The notes under the pieces were generated by a model, which saw only the letters and a program-made list of their open reading frames with translations, ran no database searches and was not told the DNA's origin. The position numbers and the translations under genes were made by a program. DNA of 5,071 bases from Chloroflexia bacterium (GTDB lineage Bacteria > Chloroflexota > Chloroflexia > Thermobaculales > Thermobaculaceae), in assembly GCA_013695265.1 (NCBI GenBank), contig JACDAU010000432.1, positions 1 to 5,071 on the forward strand. The letters run 5' to 3'. The first letter of the stretch is position 1. Each line of letters opens with the position of its first letter. This document shows, in pieces, positions 1 to 5,071 of the stretch.

Positions 1-1079
<1,079 letters not shown>

Positions 1080-1119
1080 GACTTGTCGCCGAGCGTCACT
1101 TAGACCCGTAGCAACACTC

Positions 1120-1125
1120 GGAGGG
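1120..1125 (+). promoter_or_regulatory. Shine-Dalgarno site for the nucleotidyltransferase gene
   Basis: GGAGGG lies 10 nt before the GTG at 1136 and supports that start over the in-frame ATGs at 1166 and 1172, which have no comparable purine-rich site at normal spacing. The 56-base gap after malate synthase shows no convincing promoter, so read-through from the upstream gene is possible. Confidence 0.65.
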
Positions 1126-1135
1126 CAGGATCGAC

Positions 1136-1993
1136 GTGCGGTATCCATCTACGGTGGCCACGACGATGACAATGACGCTCGATGCGACGGTGAAACGCCT
1201 CGCCAACCATCGCCTGGTAGACGGCATCCTGCTGATGGGCACAACCGGCACAGACGCCCTGATGCCGGACAGTGACTACGACGTGTTGTTGGTTCTGGAT
1301 GTCGCTACCGCGCCGGTACGGATGGTGAACACGTGGGTTGATGGCCGCCTGACCGAGGTCTATTGCACCACGGCACGGGCGATTAGGCGGATCACAGACA
1401 GTGGGCGCACCTGGCCCGGGCAGAGCGAAGAGGCGGCAATTGTCCGCTGGCTGCAGGCGGGAAGGATGGTCTTCGATCGTGCCGGTACGCTTGTCCAGGC
1501 GCAACAGCGGGCTCATGTCGAGGCGCCGCAACCAGTTCCCGAAGTACCTGAACTATACGGTGTCTGGCAGAAGATTGGGTATAACCTCGCGCAGATCCAG
1601 CGCTACCTGACCTCCGATGATCCGGCGACCCGCGAAGTGGTCGATTGGCGGCTGCTTTATAGTGTGGACGAGGTAAAGCAGGCGTACTTCCTGGTGCGCC
1701 AGGTGCCGTGGCGTGGCGAGAAGCAGGCGATCCGATATCTCAAAGCGCACGATTCCGACTTTCTGGACACGTTCCGACGCTGCATCGCGGAAACCCACCG
1801 TGACCGCAAGGTCGCACTATACGCGCAACTTGCGCGGAAGGCGCTGGAACCCGTCGGCGAGGTTTGGCAGCGGGGCAGCACCGTGGCCGTTCCAGGTCCA
1901 GGATTTGGTGCAATAGACGAGTCCCCATCGCATACTACAGTCGAGTCCGCGCTCAACGTATGGCGGGCTTTGATCGGGGAGTGGAATCCGTAG
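1136..1993 (+). CDS. Nucleotidyltransferase-domain protein with helical C-terminal domain
   Basis: 285 residues from GTG, chosen because GGAGGG sits 10 nt upstream; stop TAG at 1991-1993. The N-terminal part carries the polymerase-beta-type minimal nucleotidyltransferase motif: G35-T36, ten residues, then D47-Y48-D49 (local context MPDSDYDVLLVLD), with E74 in a following strand (RLTEVY) as the likely third metal-binding acid. The canonical motif is G-S; here it is G-T. Such enzymes transfer an NMP group to a small molecule, RNA or protein. Residues about 135-245 look all-helical, as in single-chain antibiotic nucleotidyltransferases and MNT-HEPN proteins; R200-x4-H205 (RYLKAH) resembles a HEPN motif, but such short motifs arise easily by chance. 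The substrate cannot be told from sequence: aminoglycoside- or lincosamide-type adenylylation or an unrelated role are all open. It is cytoplasmic, with no signal peptide or membrane segment. Codon use matches the 3' part of malate synthase. Confidence 0.8.
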   Translation: MRYPSTVATTMTMTLDATVKRLANHRLVDGILLMGTTGTDALMPDSDYDVLLVLDVATAPVRMVNTWVDGRLTEVYCTTARAIRRITDSGRTWPGQSEEAAIVRWLQAGRMVFDRAGTLVQAQQRAHVEAPQPVPEVPELYGVWQKIGYNLAQIQRYLTSDDPATREVVDWRLLYSVDEVKQAYFLVRQVPWRGEKQAIRYLKAHDSDFLDTFRRCIAETHRDRKVALYAQLARKALEPVGEVWQRGSTVAVPGPGFGAIDESPSHTTVESALNVWRALIGEWNP

Positions 1994-2110
1994 GACGCAC
2001 GTCTCCGTGCCTGCCGCAGTCGCAATGACACACAGAACTGGCATAACACACGCCTGGTGGGCAATGGTGGACGAGCCGGCACTGCGACGGCGAGGTTCAC
2101 ACGGCTATAC

Positions 2111-2134
2111 TGGTCCCGTGACGCGGATTCGAAC
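2111..2134 (-). other. tRNA 3'-end-like fragment (possible attachment-site remnant)
   Basis: Read on the - strand, this shows G53-like G, a T-loop TTCGAAT, five bases CCGCG (positions 61-65), seven bases TCACGGG (66-72), a discriminator A and then CCA, exactly the spacing of a tRNA 3' end. The upstream 5' T-stem half would need to be CGCGG but reads ACTCG, and no matching acceptor strand (CCCGTGA) is found further upstream, so it is not a complete tRNA. It may be an att-site or tRNA-duplication remnant, or chance. Confidence 0.25.
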
Positions 2135-2157
2135 GAGTGATAGCAATACGGAGACGG

Positions 2158-2190
2158 CGTCCCGCTTGAATAAAGCGCAAGGGCGGGACG
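2158..2190. terminator. GC-rich hairpin, possible weak terminator
   Basis: CGTCCCGC (2158-2165) pairs perfectly with GCGGGACG (2183-2190), and CGCTT/AAGCG can form an alternative inner stem. On the + strand the arm is followed only by TTTATA, so the uridine tract is poor. It could end nucleotidyltransferase transcripts inefficiently or act as a leader structure for the next gene. Confidence 0.35.
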
Positions 2191-2267
2191 TTTATAGGCG
2201 GTCCTCTGCCCTTGGAGTATGCCCGGTGGCGGCGCGATGACGACAGTGCACGAGCCGCTACGCACGC

Positions 2268-2273
2268 GAGGGA
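2268..2273 (+). promoter_or_regulatory. Shine-Dalgarno site deciding the YczE-like start
   Basis: GAGGGA is 8 nt before the ATG at 2282. The earlier ATG at 2219 has GGAG only one base away, which is too close, and the ATG at 2237 has only a weak GGTGG. The extra N-terminal residues from those starts are polar and not typical of the family. Confidence 0.55.
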
Positions 2274-2281
2274 CGGGGTCA

Positions 2282-2920
2282 ATGCCTCGTCCGGCGAGCC
2301 TGGGGCTGCTCGTCTTCGGGCTGTTCGTGTTCGCGCTCGGGATCGTGCTCACGTTGCGCTCGGGAATGGGGCTCGGGCCGTGGGACGTGCTGCACGACGG
2401 ACTGAGCCTTCGTCTGCCCATTACCTTCGGTCAAGCCGGAATCTTCGTGGGAGCGGCTCTACTTGTGCTGAACGTTGGGCTCGGTGAGCGGCCCGGTATC
2501 GGCACAGTCGCGAACGCCGTAATGATCGGTCTCTTTATCGATGCACTCCTTTTCCTGGGGATCGTGCCGAACTTTGCCGACCAGAGGCTTCCGGCTCGGC
2601 TTGCGATGGACGTGGCTGGTGTCGGAACGATCGGCGTCGGGTCAGCCCTGTACATAAAAGCTGGGCTTGGCGCCGGGCCGCGCGACGGCCTGATGCTCGT
2701 CCTGAGCCGCAGATCTCGCCAGAGAGTGGGACTCGTCCGCACCGGAATCGAACTCACCGCGCTGCTCGCAGGCTGGCTCCTGGGTGGCACGGCGGGTGTT
2801 GGCACCGCGATCTTCGCACTTGGAATCGGCCCCGCAGTCGAGGCAGCCTTCCGCGTTTTTCGGGTTACTCCCCACACCCCATCAGATGTGGGGCCAAACA
2901 GTGCCCATCGTCTGTCATGA
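2282..2920 (+). CDS. YczE/YyaS/YitT-family integral membrane protein
   Basis: 212 residues from ATG 2282, chosen for its GAGGGA site and because the first membrane helix then begins near residue 6, as is usual in the family; in-frame starts at 2219 and 2237 would add 21 or 15 polar residues. TGA at 2918-2920. Hydrophobic segments lie at roughly 6-24, 50-66, 77-96, 107-127, 153-169 and 172-192, giving a small polytopic inner-membrane protein. Family hallmarks are the glycine-rich GLGPWDVLHDGLS (30-42) and the related AGLGAGPRDGLML (127-139), plus GLFIDALLFLG and GWLLGGTAGVGT. The biochemical function of this family is not established; some form of transport has been suggested for relatives. 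The short polar tail after about residue 193 is probably disordered and its codons contain an inverted repeat. No partner gene is adjacent: the next gene lies 323 bases away with its own promoter. Confidence 0.9.
   Translation: MPRPASLGLLVFGLFVFALGIVLTLRSGMGLGPWDVLHDGLSLRLPITFGQAGIFVGAALLVLNVGLGERPGIGTVANAVMIGLFIDALLFLGIVPNFADQRLPARLAMDVAGVGTIGVGSALYIKAGLGAGPRDGLMLVLSRRSRQRVGLVRTGIELTALLAGWLLGGTAGVGTAIFALGIGPAVEAAFRVFRVTPHTPSDVGPNSAHRLS
2870..2893. repeat. Perfect 7-bp inverted repeat over the end of the YczE-like gene
   Basis: CCCCACA (2870-2876) and TGTGGGG (2887-2893) are perfect reverse complements separated by 10 bases, inside the last 17 codons of the gene. No T-tract follows, so this is not an ordinary intrinsic terminator. 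It could protect the mRNA 3' end, act in Rho-type termination, or be chance. Confidence 0.4.
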
Positions 2921-3059
2921 GCCAGTCTGCTCTCCCAAAGGCAGGACTACCGGCACCACTAGGACGCTTTGAGCAGACAATCGGTTTCGAAGGTACGGTA
3001 CAGGCATCGTGGGGACCGCGCTCGCGAACCACTTTTCGCAAGCACGCGCCCACAGGGCG

Positions 3060-3088
3060 TTGACCTTCAAGCGCAAGTCTTGTAGTAT
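3060..3088 (+). promoter_or_regulatory. Sigma70-type promoter for the subtilase gene
   Basis: TTGACC (3060-3065, 5 of 6 to TTGACA), a 17-base spacer and TAGTAT (3083-3088, 4 of 6 to TATAAT at the key positions). Transcription would start near 3094-3096, giving a leader of about 150 nt before the protease ATG. The small palindrome CGCCC-ACA-GGGCG (3047-3059) directly touches the -35 box and could be an operator. Confidence 0.6.
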
Positions 3089-3093
3089 CGCGC

Positions 3094-3186
3094 ATGGGGC
3101 AGGATCGACAAGCGAATTGTGCTCTGCGGAAAAGCAACATGAACACCGTCCCCGAATTGTTCTGCAGGGAGCACACACTTCCGTGA
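3094..3186 (+). CDS. Possible leaderless 30-residue leader peptide
   Basis: An ATG lies six bases after the -10 box, so it would coincide with the predicted transcript 5' end. The frame runs 30 codons (starting MGQDRQANCALRKSN, ending REHTLP) to TGA at 3184-3186, 11 bases before the leader stem-loop. It has no Shine-Dalgarno site, as expected for a leaderless message. The peptide resembles nothing I know and could be a chance frame; its interest is its position between promoter and stem-loop. Confidence 0.2.
   Translation: MGQDRQANCALRKSNMNTVPELFCREHTLP
3113..3165. repeat. Imperfect direct repeat in the subtilase leader
   Basis: CGAATTGTGCTCTGC (3113-3127) recurs as CGAATTGTTCTGC (3153-3165), identical except for two missing bases, with starts 40 bases apart. 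It lies downstream of the predicted transcription start, so it could be a regulator site or an RNA element. Confidence 0.4.
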
Positions 3187-3197
3187 TTCAGGAGTAG

Positions 3198-3226
3198 GTG
3201 CCGCGGCCAACCGTCGGCCGGGGCAC
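3198..3226 (+). promoter_or_regulatory. Leader stem-loop next to the ribosome binding site
   Basis: GTGCC (3198-3202) pairs with GGCAC (3222-3226) and CGGCC (3204-3208) with GGCCG (3216-3220), interrupted by one G-G mismatch and closed by a 7-base loop AACCGTC. Ten mostly G-C pairs make this the strongest local hairpin in the leader. It ends four bases before the GAGGGA site, so it could affect translation or mRNA stability. Confidence 0.5.
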
Positions 3227-3230
3227 GGGA

Positions 3231-3236
3231 GAGGGA
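3231..3236 (+). promoter_or_regulatory. Shine-Dalgarno site for the subtilase gene
   Basis: GAGGGA lies 7 nt before the ATG at 3244, which is followed directly by a good signal peptide. This fixes the start with high certainty. Confidence 0.75.
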
Positions 3237-3243
3237 TCTATCT

Positions 3244-4968
3244 ATGCCCAGGATGTTCGCTGGTTCACATTGCCTCGTTGTAGTCGTAGTCCTGCTGCTC
3301 TCATTCAGTTTGCTGCCGTCGGGCGCTGGTGCGCGTGCGGTGCCGCTGGAGAAAGGAAGGGGGAAGCAGGCCCTCCTAACCAACCGTCCGGCGCGCTTTA
3401 CTGGTCGCGTATTGGTGCGGTTCCGGTCTGGGGTCGCTGCCAGCGAGAGCCGCCGCGCGCTGACTCGGGCCCGCGTCGTGGATTCGGTGGACGGAGTGCA
3501 GGTGCTTTCGCCATCGGACGAAGGCGCAGCCACTCTGTTGAACCGGTTGCGGCGTCACCCCGCCGTGGAGTACGCCGAGCCCGAGCATCGCCTCTATGCC
3601 TTCGCCTCCTCGAACGACCCGCAGGCATGGAAGCAGTGGGGACAGACGAGGGTACAGTCGCCCAGAGGCTGGGCAATCGCGCGCGGCTCGACGAAAGTCA
3701 AGATTGCGATCGTCGATAGCGGGGTGGACTTCCGGCACCCCGATCTTCGCTATCGGAACGCCGGCGGGCGGGATTTCGTGAATGATGACGGCACGCCGGA
3801 GGATGGCCACGGCCACGGTACCCATGTTGCCGGCATCGCCGCTGCGACTGGCAACAACTCTGTCGGCATTGCGGGCGTCGGCTGGTACACAAAGATCCTG
3901 GGCGTCAAGGTGCTAAATTCCCGTGGCGAGGGCACGGACGCGGCCGTAAGCAAGGGCATCCGCTGGTCGGCGGAAAACGGCGCCGCAGTCATCAACCTCA
4001 GCCTCGGTGGCCCCGATTATTCGCAAACGCTCGCTGACGCGGTAAGCTACGCGCAACGCAAAGGCGCGCTCGTTGTCGCCGCCGCTGGGAACGAGGGCTC
4101 GAATGCGGCGACATACCCCGCGTCCCTGCCGGGTGTAATCGGCGTGGCGGCCACAAACCGCGATGATACCGACGCATGGTACTCCAACTACGGCTCGTTC
4201 GTGGACATCAGCGCTCCGGGCGGCTCGGCCAATCCGAACCGACCACAGGACGGCATCTACTCCACGCTTCCCGGCAACCGGTATGGGTTCGCCGACGGCA
4301 CGTCCATGGCCTCCCCGTTCGTCGCTGGCGCGGCGGCGGTGGTCAAAGGACGATTTCCATGGATGAATGCGGCGAAGCTCTGGGAGCGCCTGCGCGTCGG
4401 TGCGAACGACATCGGCATCAACGGTAAGGACATCTATACCGGCTACGGCAGGCTTAACCTGTACCGCTCGCTCGCGATCCCCGGTCAGGTCTTTGGGTCG
4501 GTCACGGATGCCCGAACCGGACGGCCGCTCGCTAACCGAAAGGTCGCGCTCGCTGGCACGTCTCGGTATGTTCGCACGGACGCGAACGGACGATACCGCA
4601 TGCGGAGCCTTCCGTATGGCAATCGGACCGTCGTGGCCTCTGGCTACGGCTACGAGTCGCGAAGCCGGACGTTTTTCATGCCCCCGAATGGTACGGTGCC
4701 ACAGACCTTTAGTCTCCGGCCGCTCGCGAAAGTCACTGGACGGGTGCGCAGCGCCTCGGGGGCCGCACTATCCGGAACGGCGGTCACGATCGTTGGAACG
4801 AGCCGCATAGCCCGATCCAATCCGAACGGCTACTATACGATCACCCTCGCGCCGCTGGGCACGCACAACGTGAGCGCCACCAAGAGTGGGTACTACACGC
4901 GCACACGATCAGTAACGCTCGTTATGGGCAGGACGACGACCCTGGACTTCGGCCTCAACCTTCGTTAG
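3244..4968 (+). CDS. Secreted S8 subtilisin-like serine protease with two C-terminal beta-sandwich repeats
   Basis: 574 residues, ATG to TAG, complete. Hydrolyses peptide bonds outside the cytoplasm. Residues 1-30 are a Sec signal peptide: basic start, hydrophobic core LVVVVVLLLSF at 11-21, likely cleavage after A30 (AGA). Residues about 50-120 form an inhibitor/chaperone-type propeptide (TGRVLVRFRSG to VEYAEPEHRLYA), expected to be cut off during maturation. The catalytic domain spans about 125-410 with an intact triad: D158 (IAIVDSGVD), H191 (HGTHVAG) and S354 (GTSMASP), plus oxyanion-hole N283 (AAGNEG). NDPQAWKQWG at 124-133 is the usual thermitase/fervidolysin-type beginning. Residues 414-493 and 495-574 are two related 80-residue modules of the carboxypeptidase-regulatory-like/Cna-B type, probably for stability or attachment. 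There is no lipobox, LPXTG or C-terminal membrane anchor, so release into the medium is most likely. It has its own promoter and a long structured leader. Confidence 0.96.
   Translation: MPRMFAGSHCLVVVVVLLLSFSLLPSGAGARAVPLEKGRGKQALLTNRPARFTGRVLVRFRSGVAASESRRALTRARVVDSVDGVQVLSPSDEGAATLLNRLRRHPAVEYAEPEHRLYAFASSNDPQAWKQWGQTRVQSPRGWAIARGSTKVKIAIVDSGVDFRHPDLRYRNAGGRDFVNDDGTPEDGHGHGTHVAGIAAATGNNSVGIAGVGWYTKILGVKVLNSRGEGTDAAVSKGIRWSAENGAAVINLSLGGPDYSQTLADAVSYAQRKGALVVAAAGNEGSNAATYPASLPGVIGVAATNRDDTDAWYSNYGSFVDISAPGGSANPNRPQDGIYSTLPGNRYGFADGTSMASPFVAGAAAVVKGRFPWMNAAKLWERLRVGANDIGINGKDIYTGYGRLNLYRSLAIPGQVFGSVTDARTGRPLANRKVALAGTSRYVRTDANGRYRMRSLPYGNRTVVASGYGYESRSRTFFMPPNGTVPQTFSLRPLAKVTGRVRSASGAALSGTAVTIVGTSRIARSNPNGYYTITLAPLGTHNVSATKSGYYTRTRSVTLVMGRTTTLDFGLNLR
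4483..4965 (+). repeat. Tandem 80-residue repeat in the protease C-terminus
   Basis: Two modules in register at an offset of exactly 80 residues: GTSRYVRTDANGRYRM (438-453) aligns with GTSRIARSNPNGYYTI (518-533), followed by a conserved pattern of aromatic and glycine residues (GYGYESRSRT against SGYYTRTRSV). The DNA copies have diverged in codon choice, so the duplication is old. The fold is inferred to be a transthyretin-like beta sandwich. Confidence 0.75.
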
Positions 4969-4993
4969 CACGCGAGCACTGCTAGACCGCGTG
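4969..4993 (+). terminator. Weak hairpin after the subtilase gene
   Basis: CACGCG (4969-4974) pairs with CGCGTG (4988-4993) immediately after the stop codon, with a 13-base loop containing a small inner AGC/GCT pairing. No T-run follows, so it is at best a candidate terminator or a 3'-end stabilising element. Confidence 0.25.
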
Positions 4994-5010
4994 ATGGTGA
5001 TGCTAGTCCG
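4980..5010. repeat. 10-base direct repeat downstream of the subtilase gene
   Basis: TGCTAGACCG (4980-4989) and TGCTAGTCCG (5001-5010) differ at one base, with starts 21 bases apart. The rest of 4994-5071 shows no gene or promoter that I can support. Confidence 0.35.
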
Positions 5011-5071
5011 TTTGGTCCCATGGAAGCGTGTTCATACTGACTCGGCTTACCCGCCTACATACGGTCGACGG

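Larger units (their letters stand above)
1994..2281. other. Intergenic region between nucleotidyltransferase and YczE-like genes
   Basis: 288 bases with no supported gene. A 77-codon frame opens at a GTG (2007), but it has no Shine-Dalgarno site and no recognisable protein content. The region contains a tRNA-3'-end-like segment on the - strand (2111-2134) and a GC-rich inverted repeat (2158-2190). TATACT at 2106-2111 looks like a -10 box, but no -35 hexamer sits 16-18 nt upstream, so I do not call a promoter for the downstream gene. Confidence 0.6.
2921..3243. other. 323-base intergenic and leader region of the subtilase gene
   Basis: Bases 2921-3046 show no gene; GCGAA (3024-3028) and TTCGC (3035-3039) can pair, and CGCCC-ACA-GGGCG (3047-3059) abuts the promoter -35 box. 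From 3060 on, the region holds a promoter, a possible leaderless short reading frame, an imperfect direct repeat, a stem-loop and the Shine-Dalgarno site. A - strand frame crossing this gap has no recognisable content and overlaps real genes at both ends. Confidence 0.6.

Noticed and set aside
2106..2111. TATACT as a promoter -10 box for the YczE-like gene
   Set aside because: No -35-like hexamer at 16-18 bases and no extended -10 TG; a single hexamer is not enough.
2103..2190. A complete tRNA gene on the - strand
   Set aside because: Only the 3' end fits: the 5' T-stem half does not pair with CCGCG, and no acceptor partner or anticodon arm can be built from the upstream sequence.
2007..2240. 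77-codon + strand frame in the intergenic gap
   Set aside because: GTG start without a Shine-Dalgarno site, no recognisable domain, and it runs across the hairpin into the next gene.
1657..2421. 254-codon - strand frame
   Set aside because: It is antisense to the nucleotidyltransferase and YczE-like genes, rich in S, P and R as expected from the reverse of GC-rich coding DNA, and has no family features.
2865..3533. 222-codon - strand frame covering the gap before the protease
   Set aside because: It overlaps the ends of two well-supported + strand genes, its composition is typical of an antisense shadow, and no domain is recognisable.
3198..3719. 173-codon + strand frame overlapping the protease start
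   Set aside because: AGGAG is only three bases from its GTG, the frame has no recognisable content, and the subtilase frame with its intact triad explains this DNA.

Overview
The window comes from a GC-rich bacterium. Start sites carry purine-rich Shine-Dalgarno sequences, one gene starts with GTG, and there is a sigma70-type promoter. The gene mix (malate synthase A, an orphan nucleotidyltransferase, a YczE-type membrane protein and a thermitase/fervidolysin-like secreted subtilase) would suit Chloroflexota (Thermomicrobia-like) or Actinomycetota. That placement is an inference from gene content and composition and is weak.

Layout, all four genes on the + strand: (1) positions 1-1079 hold the 3' two-thirds of malate synthase A, whose start lies before the window; (2) 1136-1993 is an intact GTG-started protein with a minimal nucleotidyltransferase domain and a helical tail; (3) 1994-2281 is a non-coding gap with a short match to the 3' end of a tRNA on the - strand and a GC-rich hairpin; (4) 2282-2920 is a YczE/YyaS/YitT-family integral membrane protein; (5) 2921-3243 is a 323-base gap with a good promoter (TTGACC-N17-TAGTAT), a possible leaderless 30-codon reading frame, an imperfect direct repeat and a strong stem-loop just before the ribosome binding site; (6) 3244-4968 is a complete secreted S8 serine protease with a signal peptide, a propeptide, a catalytic domain with an intact triad and two tandem C-terminal beta-sandwich repeats; (7) 4969-5071 is non-coding, with a weak hairpin and a 10-base direct repeat.

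The genes do not form an obvious pathway. Malate synthase belongs to the glyoxylate bypass, the nucleotidyltransferase and membrane protein are unassigned accessory functions, and the protease appears to be its own transcription unit with a leader of about 150 nt. I found no convincing new multi-gene system. The most notable observations are an abrupt change in third-position GC inside malate synthase (about 97% before position 288, about 73% after), suggesting recombination or a chimeric contig, and the structured leader of the protease gene.
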